From: Selenomonadaceae bacterium
Lineage (GTDB): Bacteria > Bacillota > Negativicutes > Selenomonadales > Selenomonadaceae
Direction of reading: 5' to 3'
DNA: 33,019 nucleotides
Assembly: GCA_017470715.1 (NCBI GenBank)
Contig: JAFUYE010000078.1
Location: 1 to 33,019 of the forward strand
In this document: piece after piece, positions 15,965 through 24,694 of the stretch
Position numbering within the stretch: position 1 is the stretch's first letter
Layout: every line of letters starts with the position of its first letter
Position numbers and translations under genes: made by a program
The notes under the pieces: model-generated
Told to the model about the DNA's origin: nothing
The model's database searches: none
Seen by the model: only the letters and a program-made list of their open reading frames with translations

Positions 15965-16690
15965 ATGATTAAACTTATCAACGTGACAAAAATTTTCGGG
16001 CTGAAAGTCGCGCTCCGAAGTGTCAATCTTGAAATTGCGGACGGCGAAACTCTTGCGATAATCGGCGGCTCCGGTTCCGGCAAATCAACATTGCTCCGCT
16101 TGATGATTGGTTTGATTCAGCCGACGAGCGGACAAATTTGGATTGGCAACGACGAAATTTCCCAAATGACCGAAAAAGAACTTATGCGCGTGCGCTTGCG
16201 CATGGGCATGGTTTTTCAATACAGCGCGCTTTTCGATTCAATGACTGTCGGCGACAACGTTGCGTTTGGTTTGGTCGAACACACAAATTACAGCCGCGAA
16301 AAAATTCAAACAATCGTGCGCGAAAAACTTAAGCAAGTCGGTCTTGAAGGCGTGGAAAATCGTATGCCCAACGAACTTTCCGGCGGCATGAAAAAACGCG
16401 TGTCACTTGCGCGGGCGATTGCTTTCGGACCGGAAATTATTTTTTACGACGAGCCGTCAAGCGGTCTCGACCCGATTACGACGAACAAAATCGACGAATT
16501 GATTATCGAAACGCAACGGGCTTTGAACGTCACAAGCATCGTCGTCACGCACGATATGGTTAGCGCGTGCCGAATTGCCGACAGAATCGCAATGGTTCAC
16601 AACGGCGAACTGGTTGCCGTCGACACGCCCGACAATTTCAAAAAACTTGACGATCCGCAAATCAAAGCTTTTTTCCGAATCATCGATTGA
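15965..16690 (+). CDS. mlaF: Mla-type ABC transporter ATP-binding protein
   Basis: A 241-aa ATPase powering the Mla lipid transporter. Walker A is GGSGSGKST at about 34-42. The Q-loop reads VFQYSALF, the signature is LSGGMKKRVSLARA, and Walker B is IIFYDEPSSGLDP, followed by the VVTHD switch histidine. The LSGGM variant and the SSGLDP loop are characteristic of the MlaF/Mkl branch. It lies 6 bp after mlaE and is complete. The next gene begins 13 bp downstream. Confidence 0.95.
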   Translation: MIKLINVTKIFGLKVALRSVNLEIADGETLAIIGGSGSGKSTLLRLMIGLIQPTSGQIWIGNDEISQMTEKELMRVRLRMGMVFQYSALFDSMTVGDNVAFGLVEHTNYSREKIQTIVREKLKQVGLEGVENRMPNELSGGMKKRVSLARAIAFGPEIIFYDEPSSGLDPITTNKIDELIIETQRALNVTSIVVTHDMVSACRIADRIAMVHNGELVAVDTPDNFKKLDDPQIKAFFRIID

Positions 16691-16703
16691 GGAGGATTTT
16701 TTC

Positions 16704-17198
16704 ATGATTATGGTTCCGGCAATTTTGGTTGTCGCGGGTTTCGCCATTTTGGCAATATCATTTTTCGCGGCAAAGGAAGCCAATAAAAACGAACGCGGCA
16801 ACGCAAAATTTTTCATCAAGACGGGTATCGGCTGTGCAACGTTTGCTTTCGTGACGGCGGGAATAATTTTGTTCGCCATGCCGCAATATTACGTTTGGCA
16901 ACAAAACAAAGCCGGTGAGGCGGAACTTGCCCGCGCTGAACAAAATCGCCAAATCGCAATTCAGGAAGCGCGTGCCAAAGAAGAATCGGCAAAATCGCTC
17001 GCCAACGCTGAAGTCATCCGCGCCGAAGGTGTCGCCAAAGCCAATAAAATCATCGGCGACAGTTTGCAGAACAACGAAGCTTACATACATTATCTTTGGG
17101 TCGAAGCATTAAAAGAAAGTCAAAACGAAGTTATTTACATTCCAACCGAAGCGGGCATTCCGATAACCGAGTCGGCGCGAATCAAAAAACAACCGTAA
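16704..17198 (+). CDS. Two-TM protein with an SPFH/band-7-like C-terminal tail
   Basis: A 164-aa membrane protein with hydrophobic segments at about 3-23 and 41-61. An Ala/Glu/Lys-rich coiled coil follows (about 65-115, AELARAEQNRQIAIQEARAK), and the tail reads KANKIIGDSLQNNEAYIHYLW and NEVIYIPTEAGIPI. The coiled coil and tail match the end of prohibitin/stomatin-like (SPFH) proteins, but the SPFH domain itself is missing. In its place is a second membrane helix. The start at 16704 follows GGAGG with 8-nt spacing. It sits between mlaF and mlaD with 13- and 12-bp gaps. It could be a scaffold or stabiliser of the Mla complex; that is inference from context. Confidence 0.7.
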   Translation: MIMVPAILVVAGFAILAISFFAAKEANKNERGNAKFFIKTGIGCATFAFVTAGIILFAMPQYYVWQQNKAGEAELARAEQNRQIAIQEARAKEESAKSLANAEVIRAEGVAKANKIIGDSLQNNEAYIHYLWVEALKESQNEVIYIPTEAGIPITESARIKKQP

Positions 17199-17210
17199 GG
17201 AGGCGACATA

Positions 17211-18515
17211 ATGTCAGTTGAAGCAAAAGTCGGCGCGTTTACCGTCGGCGGATTAATGTTACTCGGCGGTGCGACGGCCGGGCTGAGCAATTTCCATTTC
17301 GGTTCGAGCGACGACATGATTTTATACGCCGGCTTTAAACAGGTTGTGGGACTTCAACCGCAATCGGACGTTCGCTTGAGCGGCGTTTTGGTCGGCAAAG
17401 TTATCAAAATTGCAAACGAAGGCACGGGCGTCACCGTCACGATGACTATCAATCCCGACGTGCAAATTCCAAAAGAGTCAAAAGTTTCCATTTCGTCGAG
17501 CGGCGTCATGGGCGAAAAATTCATCAACTTTCAACCCAAAGTCGACAACGGAAAATATCTGCAGAACGGCGAATATCTTTACGGCGCGGATGAAGCCGGC
17601 ATGGATGCAATGTTCGACGGCTTGTCGAAAGTTATGGCTCAGGTCGAAACGCTTTTGCAGGACGTGCACGCGATTATCGGCGACGAAACTTTTAAAAAAT
17701 CCGTCGTCGACATGAGCGACAACATGAAAGGCGCATCGGAACACGTAAACAATTTGATGGGCACGTTGGACAAAACCGTTGCTCAAAATCAAAGCGTGTT
17801 CAATGACACGGTTGCTCAACTCAACGAAGCAATGGCGGGCATGAATCGCACAATGGCAAGCGTCGAAAACATGGCGAAAAATATCGAATCGTTCGCGGGC
17901 GACCCGAAGACTGCCGAAACTTTGCGCGTGACACTCGACAACATTGCCGCCACGTCAAAAAATATTGAGCACATGACTTCAAACATTGACAAATTCGCGG
18001 GCGACCCGAAAGTTGCCGAAGATTTGAAACAAACCGTCAGCAACGCCCGAAGCATCAGCGAACGTGCCGATAAACTTTTGGGCAAAGTTCAAGGTGCCGC
18101 AGATAAAGTTTCCGCGATTGACGTTACCCCGTCGGTTGATATACTATACAGCGGAAAAGCGCACGACTGGAACACGAATTTTAATTTGGACGTGACGAGC
18201 GGCAACAAAAATTTATTAATCGGCGCGGAGGACATCGGCGACCACACGAAATGGAATTTGCAGGCAGGTCAAAGGTTCAATAAAAATTTCGGAGCGCGTG
18301 CCGGAGTCATTGCGGGCAAACCCGGTATCGGTCTTGACGCTTACGCGGGCAGCAAGTGGAAATTTTCTGCTGAAGTCTATGACCCAAATGACGGCAAAGT
18401 TCGGCTGAAATCGCAATTCAAAGTTGCAGATTCAACTTACGTTCTCGGTGAGTGGCACGCTGTAAACAAACACGACGACCGCGCATTTTATTTCGGGTTG
18501 AAGCAAGAATTTTAG
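17211..18515 (+). CDS. mlaD: MCE-domain lipid carrier MlaD with C-terminal beta-barrel
   Basis: A 434-aa protein with an N-terminal membrane anchor (about 10-28), an MCE domain (about 37-115, with VVGLQPQSDVRLSGVLVGKV and GVMGEKFINF), and a long helical region (about 130-300) with two copies of an AGDPK-containing segment. The C-terminal 130 residues have alternating-strand character and end in F, like an outer-membrane barrel. E. coli MlaD is about 180 aa and lacks the helical and barrel parts. The long form has been described in Veillonella parvula as a single-protein bridge across the envelope, replacing MlaA/MlaC, neither of which is seen here. It follows AAGGAGG and is co-directional with mlaEF. 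Confidence 0.93.
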   Translation: MSVEAKVGAFTVGGLMLLGGATAGLSNFHFGSSDDMILYAGFKQVVGLQPQSDVRLSGVLVGKVIKIANEGTGVTVTMTINPDVQIPKESKVSISSSGVMGEKFINFQPKVDNGKYLQNGEYLYGADEAGMDAMFDGLSKVMAQVETLLQDVHAIIGDETFKKSVVDMSDNMKGASEHVNNLMGTLDKTVAQNQSVFNDTVAQLNEAMAGMNRTMASVENMAKNIESFAGDPKTAETLRVTLDNIAATSKNIEHMTSNIDKFAGDPKVAEDLKQTVSNARSISERADKLLGKVQGAADKVSAIDVTPSVDILYSGKAHDWNTNFNLDVTSGNKNLLIGAEDIGDHTKWNLQAGQRFNKNFGARAGVIAGKPGIGLDAYAGSKWKFSAEVYDPNDGKVRLKSQFKVADSTYVLGEWHAVNKHDDRAFYFGLKQEF

Positions 18516-18551
18516 TACCCCCCAAAATATTTACGGAAGTAGGTTGATTGT

Positions 18552-19766
18552 ATGGTTACCTCACTGAAAAAAATTTTCGGCGTTCTAAGTTTCGTTTGCG
18601 CCACGGGAATTTTATTCACGGGCTGCGGCGGCGAAGAAGCTCAGGAAGATCAGCCGCAACAGGAACAGGCAATGCGCGTCAAAGCAATTAAAGTTTTGTC
18701 TACGGACGCACCGTTGACGCTCTCTTACAGCGGACAAGTCGTCGACCGCGATGAAGTCAAAGTTCAATCGAAAGTTTCCGGCAACGTCGTCGAGAAATAC
18801 GTCAAAGGCGGGCAAGATGTCGTCGCAGGTCAGGCATTGTTCAAAATCGATTCACGCCAATACGAAGCCGCCGTACTTCAAGCGCAGGCGAATCTTGCGA
18901 AGTCAATGACGACTTTGGCGAAAGAACGCGTCGACTTGCAACGTGACGAGGAACTTTGGCAGTCACAGGCAATTTCCGAACAGACGCTTGACAATCAACG
19001 TGCGGCCGTCAGAGCACAGGAGTCGGAAGTTAACGCGCAACAGGCCTTGTTGCAAAAAGCGCAGGACGATTTGGCGGACACGGTTGTTTACGCGCCGATG
19101 TCGGGACGTATCGGCATTGACGACGTGCCTGTCGGAACCTATTCGACGGCGGGCAACACCGCGCTTGCGACAATCGGACTTGTTGATCCCGTGTTCGTGC
19201 AATTCGGCGTTTCGGAACAGGAATATTTGCGTTTGGCACACGGAGCACAACAGGCAGCCGAAAGAGGTCAAGGCGAACCCGATTGGAAAATTACTTTGAC
19301 GTTGGCGGACGGCTCGTCATATCCGTATCAGGGACACTTCGCGGAATTCGACCGCACGCTCGGTGACGCAACGGGAACTTTGACGGTGCGCACGATTTTT
19401 CAAAATCCGCAAGGTTTTCTCGTGCCCGGCATGTACACCCGCGTCGAAGTTGCCGGCTTGAAAATCAACAATGCGTTGCTCGTGCCGGAACGCGCCTTGC
19501 AACAACTTTTGGGCGAAACAATGGTTATCGTCGCTCAATCCGACAATAAATCTGCCGTGCGCAAAATTCAACTCGGTGAAAAAATCGGCTCGTATTACGT
19601 TGTCAAAGAAGGTCTCAAAGCTGACGATTGGGTTATCGTCGAAGGCTTGACGAATCTGCGCGACGGTATGCCTTTGGAAGTTACGCAGGTCACCGCCAAA
19701 GAAATGGGCTTTTCGTTCAACCCCAGCGAAAAAGTTTTCAACGTTGAGCAAAATACGGCGAAGTGA
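18552..19766 (+). CDS. RND efflux periplasmic adaptor lipoprotein (AcrA-like)
   Basis: A 404-aa membrane-fusion protein linking the RND pump to TolC. The lipoprotein signal ends in FTGC with C25 as the likely lipidated residue. After an acidic Gln-rich linker come the barrel-sandwich half-motif (about 60-90, VQSKVSGNVVEKY), a helical hairpin (about 100-165), the second lipoyl half (VYAPMSGRIG), a beta-barrel and a membrane-proximal domain. The length is typical for the HAE1 group. ATG at 18552 follows a GGAAGTAGG site. It lies 36 bp after mlaD and precedes the pump gene, from which it is separated by a 90-bp repeat-containing gap. Confidence 0.93.
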   Translation: MVTSLKKIFGVLSFVCATGILFTGCGGEEAQEDQPQQEQAMRVKAIKVLSTDAPLTLSYSGQVVDRDEVKVQSKVSGNVVEKYVKGGQDVVAGQALFKIDSRQYEAAVLQAQANLAKSMTTLAKERVDLQRDEELWQSQAISEQTLDNQRAAVRAQESEVNAQQALLQKAQDDLADTVVYAPMSGRIGIDDVPVGTYSTAGNTALATIGLVDPVFVQFGVSEQEYLRLAHGAQQAAERGQGEPDWKITLTLADGSSYPYQGHFAEFDRTLGDATGTLTVRTIFQNPQGFLVPGMYTRVEVAGLKINNALLVPERALQQLLGETMVIVAQSDNKSAVRKIQLGEKIGSYYVVKEGLKADDWVIVEGLTNLRDGMPLEVTQVTAKEMGFSFNPSEKVFNVEQNTAK

Positions 19767-19819
19767 GGGGCTAGTGATTAGATCGATAGATCGATAGATT
19801 GTTAGATTGTTAGTTCCCC
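19767..19819. repeat. Octamer-repeat element between adaptor and pump genes
   Basis: Directly after the adaptor stop comes an array of 8-bp TAGATCGA/TAGATTGT units, bracketed by GGGG (19767-19770) and CCCC (19816-19819), so the ends can pair. It resembles the heptamer elements in design but has a different unit length and sequence. Confidence 0.6.
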
Positions 19820-19856
19820 GACAAAAATTTTTTCGCTGAAAAGAGGTGCTTTATCT

Positions 19857-22800
19857 GTGGCAAAATTTTTCATTCACCGACCGGTTTTCGCCATCGTCAT
19901 TTCGATTATAATCAGTATTATCGGCGTTATTGCGGGGATGAACACGCCTATTGCGCAGTACCCGAATATTTCGCCGCCGACAATCAACGTCAGTGCTTTT
20001 TATACGGGCGCAAATGCCAGCGTCGTTAATCAATCCGTCGCGCAGATTATTGAAAACAAAGTCAACTGCACGCAAGGCATGGACTACATGTGTTCAAACA
20101 CAAACGACGACGGGAGTTACGCGCTCAACGTTTTTTTTGAAGTCGGCACAGATGGCGACATGGACAGCGTCAAAGTTCAAAACAACGTCGCCTCAGCCAA
20201 CTCAAGCTTGCCGGAAAGCGTCATTTCCGCGGGCGTGACGACAACCAAATCGTCGCAGGATATGTCAATGATTTTTGCCTTTTACTGCGACAACGGGCTT
20301 TACGATACCGCATTCATAAAAAATTACGCGGACATTTACATTGCGGACGATTTGAAACGCGTCAAAGGCGTCGGACAAGTTCAGGTTTTGAGTGCCGATT
20401 ATGCTTTGCGCGTGTGGATTAATCCGGAAAAACTTGCGAACTTCGGTTTGACTGTTGCGGACGTGCAAAACGCGATTCGTACCCAAAACGCTCAAGCGGC
20501 GGCAGGTTCAATCGGTAAACTTCCCGTTGCGCAAGGTCAAGAAAAAGAATACATCGGACAAATTCAGGGACGCCTTGAAAAGCCCGAACAATTCGAGAAT
20601 ATCATTTTGAAAACCGGTACTGCGGGTGCTTTCGTTCGCTTGAAAGACGTTGCACGCGTCGAAATCGGGCAGAAGTCGAATACTTATATCGGCAAGTTCA
20701 ACGGCTATACTTCCGTGCCGTTCATAATCAATTTGACTTCGGACGCAAACGCGCTTGAATCAATCGGCGAAGTCAAACGCATTCTTGCCGAAGCGGAAAA
20801 AAATCTGCCCGAAGGAATCAAATACGGTGAAGTTCTTGACAACACGAACTTTATCAAGGCGTCAATCAACGAAGTTGCGCACACGTTTTTTGAAGCGTTG
20901 GTATTGGTCGTGTTGGTAATTTTTATCTTCCTGCAAAGTTTGCGTGCCACGCTTATTCCGCTCCTCGCCGTACCTGTATCATTGTTGGGAACTTTCGCGG
21001 CGTTCACGGTTTTGGACTTCACGATAAACACGTTGACATTGTTCGCGATGGTTTTGGCAATCGGTTTGGTCGTCGACGACGCGATTGTCGTTATTGAAAA
21101 CGTCGAACAACACATGGAGCGCGGCTTAAATCCCGTCGAGGCAACCGAAGTCGCAATGGCGGAAGTTCAAGGCCCCGTTGTCGCAATCGCTTTTGTTTTG
21201 TCGGCTGTCTTCATTCCGATAGCATTTTTGGGCGGTATGACGGGTATTCTTTATCGACAATTCGCGCTGACAATCGCGGTGTCAATGGGCTTGTCGGCAT
21301 TCGTCGCGTTGACTTTGACGCCGGCACTTTGCGCAATGATTTTGAAACCGCATGACCACAATCGCAAGAAAAATATCTTCGACAAATTCTTTGACGCGTT
21401 CAACAACTGGTTTGACCGCACGAAAAATTCTTACGTCGGCATGGTCGCGAGCTGTATTTCGGGCACAAAGCTTGCGATTATTTTCATGCTGATTGTTTGC
21501 GGCTTGACGGGTTTTCTGTTTAAAGTTTTGCCGTCGACGTTCGTGCCGGACGAAGATCAGGGTTACTTTGTTGCGGCGGTGATGATGCCCGAAGGCACGT
21601 CGCTTAACCGCACGTCAACGACGGTCGACAGAGTTGCCAACGCGATTCGCGAACAAGTTCCCGGCATTAAAAACGTCATTTCAGTCGCGGGCTACGACGT
21701 AATTTCAAGCGGCTCGAAGTCTTCCGGCGCAACGTTGTTTTTGAGCATGTATCCTTGGGGTGAACGCAAGGATTTTGAAAAATCGGTAAGAGCCGCGATT
21801 GAAAACGTGTTTGTTGTCGGCAACGGCGTCGCGCCCGACGCGTTCGTCATGGGATTCAACCCGCCCGCATTGCCCGGCCTCGGCGCGGTCGGCGGCTTGA
21901 CAATGCAGTTGATTGACCAGGAAAGTCACAGCGACGAAGCACTCTCGGAAATCACGGACAAAATCGTCAATGCGGCGAATCAACGTCCCGAACTTGCGGG
22001 CGTGACGACAAGTTTCAGCGTGACTTCACCCAGTTACAAATACGACATTGACCAACAAAAAATTGAAATGCTCGGCGTGCAACTTTCGGACGTTTACAGC
22101 GCGTTGCAAGTCAATTTCGGCGGTATGCAGGTCGACGACTACAACAGATTCGGCAGAACTTACAAAGTCGTCATGCAATCGGACGTTTATTTTCGCAGTG
22201 AAGTCGACATGCTGAAATTTATGTTCGTTCGCGGTTCAAACGGGCAAAGAGTTCCGCTCGACACGCTGATAAGTCACAAGCTCAACACGGGCACGACGCA
22301 AGTCACGCGCTTTAACGGCAAACGCTCCGTTTTGATTCAGGGACAACCTGCGGACGGTTATTCTTCCGGTCAGGCAATGGCGGCTTTAACTGAAGTCGTT
22401 CACGAAGTTGCACCGACGGGTTTCGGCGTCGAGTGGTCGGGACAATCCCGCGAAGAGTTCAAAGCATCCGGCTCCACCGGTCAAGTTATGGCGTTGGCGT
22501 TGGTGTTCGTGTTCCTGTGTCTTGCCGCGCTGTACGAAAGCTGGTCGGTGCCGTTCTCGGTTTTGATGACTGTTCCGACGGGCGTTTTCGGTGCGCTTGC
22601 CTCAGAATTCATTTTGAATTACTACACGAACAATTTCGGTGTCGGCAATCCCGGTTTTCAAAACAGCGTTTATATGCAAATCGGTGTTATCATGATTATG
22701 GGGCTTGCCGCGAAGAATGCAATTTTGATTGTCGAATTCGCCAAAGTTCGCACGGATAAAGGTATGGAGGCAGTCAAAGCTGCTTTGGAATCTGCGGGCT

Positions 22801-23048
22801 TGCGACTCCGCCCGATTTTGATGACTTCGTTCGCGTTCATAATCGGTTGCTTGCCTTTGGCTACGGCTACCGGTGCAGGTTCGGCGTCAAGAAATTCAAT
22901 GGGCGTCGCAGTTGTCGGCGGCATGACTGTTGCCACCGTGCTGGGAATATTTTTAATCCCCGTGTTCTTCGTCGTGGTTCAACATCTCGTTCAAAAACTT
23001 TTCGGCAAAAAAACTTCGGACGCCGCTCAAACGGCTGAGGCAAAATAA
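19857..23048 (+). CDS. RND efflux pump, inner-membrane transporter (AcrB/HAE1 type)
   Basis: A 1063-aa proton-driven exporter. It has the normal twelve-helix plan with two large periplasmic loops. The proton-relay pair D407-D408 (LVVDDAIVVIENVE) sits exactly where E. coli AcrB has it, and the partner lysine is in AAKNAILIVEFAK. The N-terminal KFFIHRPVFA is the family hallmark. It starts with GTG at 19857 after AAGAGGTG. With the upstream adaptor and downstream TolC it makes a complete tripartite pump, likely for hydrophobic drugs, bile-like detergents or lipid-like molecules. The substrate is not predictable. Its position inside an envelope-biogenesis run suggests it could also export envelope components. 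Confidence 0.95.
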   Translation: MAKFFIHRPVFAIVISIIISIIGVIAGMNTPIAQYPNISPPTINVSAFYTGANASVVNQSVAQIIENKVNCTQGMDYMCSNTNDDGSYALNVFFEVGTDGDMDSVKVQNNVASANSSLPESVISAGVTTTKSSQDMSMIFAFYCDNGLYDTAFIKNYADIYIADDLKRVKGVGQVQVLSADYALRVWINPEKLANFGLTVADVQNAIRTQNAQAAAGSIGKLPVAQGQEKEYIGQIQGRLEKPEQFENIILKTGTAGAFVRLKDVARVEIGQKSNTYIGKFNGYTSVPFIINLTSDANALESIGEVKRILAEAEKNLPEGIKYGEVLDNTNFIKASINEVAHTFFEALVLVVLVIFIFLQSLRATLIPLLAVPVSLLGTFAAFTVLDFTINTLTLFAMVLAIGLVVDDAIVVIENVEQHMERGLNPVEATEVAMAEVQGPVVAIAFVLSAVFIPIAFLGGMTGILYRQFALTIAVSMGLSAFVALTLTPALCAMILKPHDHNRKKNIFDKFFDAFNNWFDRTKNSYVGMVASCISGTKLAIIFMLIVCGLTGFLFKVLPSTFVPDEDQGYFVAAVMMPEGTSLNRTSTTVDRVANAIREQVPGIKNVISVAGYDVISSGSKSSGATLFLSMYPWGERKDFEKSVRAAIENVFVVGNGVAPDAFVMGFNPPALPGLGAVGGLTMQLIDQESHSDEALSEITDKIVNAANQRPELAGVTTSFSVTSPSYKYDIDQQKIEMLGVQLSDVYSALQVNFGGMQVDDYNRFGRTYKVVMQSDVYFRSEVDMLKFMFVRGSNGQRVPLDTLISHKLNTGTTQVTRFNGKRSVLIQGQPADGYSSGQAMAALTEVVHEVAPTGFGVEWSGQSREEFKASGSTGQVMALALVFVFLCLAALYESWSVPFSVLMTVPTGVFGALASEFILNYYTNNFGVGNPGFQNSVYMQIGVIMIMGLAAKNAILIVEFAKVRTDKGMEAVKAALESAGLRLRPILMTSFAFIIGCLPLATATGAGSASRNSMGVAVVGGMTVATVLGIFLIPVFFVVVQHLVQKLFGKKTSDAAQTAEAK

Positions 23049-23116
23049 TTAGGAGTTAGGAGTTAGGAATTAAATTCGCATCACAACTCCTAATTCCTAA
23101 TTCCAAATTCCTAACT
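23047..23116. repeat. Inverted heptamer-repeat element, AATTAGG type, inside the operon
   Basis: The left arm (23047-23076) is AATTAGG/AGTTAGG heptamers; the right arm (23084-23116) is CCTAATT units complementary to it. It starts within two bases of the pump stop codon and ends just before the tolC ribosome site. Same family as 14861-14941. Confidence 0.85.
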
Positions 23117-23137
23117 GAAACAAGGAGGATACTCACA

Positions 23138-24658
23138 ATGAAAATTTCCAAACGCTTGAAGAGAAATTTTCGCAAAAAATTGGCGGCGGCTCTGGCGGCA
23201 GGCATAATGACTTTTTCAATCGGATTCGGTTCCGTTGACGCGGCGCAAATTTTAAATGTCACGCTCGACGAAACGATTCAGCGCGCCTACGAAAATAACC
23301 GCACGATTAAAGAATCCGTCGCTGACCGTGAAAGAGCTTATTGGAGCTTGAGCGAGGCTCGTCGTCGCACAAATCCGGTGCTGACTTGGAATTTCGAGGC
23401 ACAACGTTTCGGCGGCGATTACTACAGGAATTACGGTTACAATCGCTCGTTCACCAATTCGGGTACAATTTCCATGCCGATTTATCAGGGCGGTCGTCTC
23501 AAGGAAGGTCGTCGCGCTGCGCGTTTCGCGTTGAGTTCGGCTGATTTGTCGCTTGAAAATACCATGCAGGATGTTCGTTTGCAGTCGACGATTTATTATT
23601 TCAACGTCTTGCAGTATCGAAATTTAATCGGCGTTTACGAAGAAGAAGTTGTAACGTTGCAGGAACATTTGCGCAACGTCAATGCTCAATTTCGTGTCGG
23701 CACGGTCGCGAAAGTTGACGTGCTTGAATCTCAAGTCGAACTTGCCAACGCGCAACAAAATCTCGTCAACATTCAAAACAATTACGATGTCGCGGTCGCC
23801 ACGCTGAATAATTTTATCGGCTTGCCCGCAGATACCGTTCTTCGCCCGCAAGACACGCTGGCTTACAAAAAATATAATTTGAAACTCGGCGATTGCACGG
23901 CTTACGCTTTGCAAAATCGCGCAGATGCCGCGATGGCAGATTACGCCGTCAAGCAGGCCGAATCCGAACGCAAATCCGCAAAAGCCGGTTATCGCCCGCA
24001 GGTGAGTGCCTCCGTGTCGAAAGGTTTGACTAATGAAAATCTCGTCTCGAAAAAAATTACCGACCAGTGGGCGGCGGGAATTTCCGCGTCGTGGAATATT
24101 TTTGACGGCGGAATAACTTCGGCTCAAGTTCACGAAGCGGACGCGGCTTTGACACGCGCAAAAGAAGTTGCCGCACAAACCCGCGAACAAATTCAGCTCG
24201 AAGTGCAACAATATTTCCTTGAACTTCACGCGGCGGAAAAAAATATCGGCACAACTCAAGCCTCCGTTGCGCTCGCTGAAGAAAACTACAAAATCGCGCA
24301 GGTTCGTTACGCGGCAGGTGTCGGCACAAACTTGGACGTTATGGACGCGTCGCGTAAATTGACGGAAGCTCGCTCGAATTATTTCACTGCGCTTTACAAC
24401 TACAACACCGCGAAAGCGTCGCTCGATCGTTATATGGGCGTGCCCGTCGAAATTGACGTTATCCGTTACGTCGAAAGCGAAGAGGACGGCAAAACCGCCA
24501 AAGAATCCCGCGAAGATGCCGCGTTGACGCCCGAAGCCGCCGAAGTTCCCGAAGTCGACGAAGTTTCGCCCGTCGTCACGATTGACTTTGAAAACGATTC
24601 GCCCCTGCCTTCCGACAACGTTTCGGAAGAATATAATCGCGACCGCGCTTTTAAGTAA
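23138..24658 (+). CDS. TolC-family outer-membrane efflux protein
   Basis: A 506-aa outer-membrane channel partner of the RND pump. It has a signal peptide with a basic start, a hydrophobic stretch to about residue 32, and VDAA before the mature protein. Two OEP repeats with long coiled-coil helices follow (about 45-245 and 255-450). PIYQGGRLKEGRRAA in the first and WNIFDGGITSAQVHEA in the second are the characteristic strand-turn motifs. The C-terminal 50 residues are an acidic tail beyond the usual family end. ATG at 23138 follows AAGGAGG. A hairpin-forming repeat element separates it from the pump gene and could lower read-through or stabilise the 3' end. Confidence 0.93.
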   Translation: MKISKRLKRNFRKKLAAALAAGIMTFSIGFGSVDAAQILNVTLDETIQRAYENNRTIKESVADRERAYWSLSEARRRTNPVLTWNFEAQRFGGDYYRNYGYNRSFTNSGTISMPIYQGGRLKEGRRAARFALSSADLSLENTMQDVRLQSTIYYFNVLQYRNLIGVYEEEVVTLQEHLRNVNAQFRVGTVAKVDVLESQVELANAQQNLVNIQNNYDVAVATLNNFIGLPADTVLRPQDTLAYKKYNLKLGDCTAYALQNRADAAMADYAVKQAESERKSAKAGYRPQVSASVSKGLTNENLVSKKITDQWAAGISASWNIFDGGITSAQVHEADAALTRAKEVAAQTREQIQLEVQQYFLELHAAEKNIGTTQASVALAEENYKIAQVRYAAGVGTNLDVMDASRKLTEARSNYFTALYNYNTAKASLDRYMGVPVEIDVIRYVESEEDGKTAKESREDAALTPEAAEVPEVDEVSPVVTIDFENDSPLPSDNVSEEYNRDRAFK

Positions 24659-24694
24659 ATTGCTCCGAAAATTTACGGCAAAGGAGTTGACGCC

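Noticed and set aside
16575-16703. Longer start for the SPFH-tail protein overlapping mlaF
   Set aside because: GGAGG at 16691-16695 sits correctly for the ATG at 16704, and the extension has mlaF antiphase composition.
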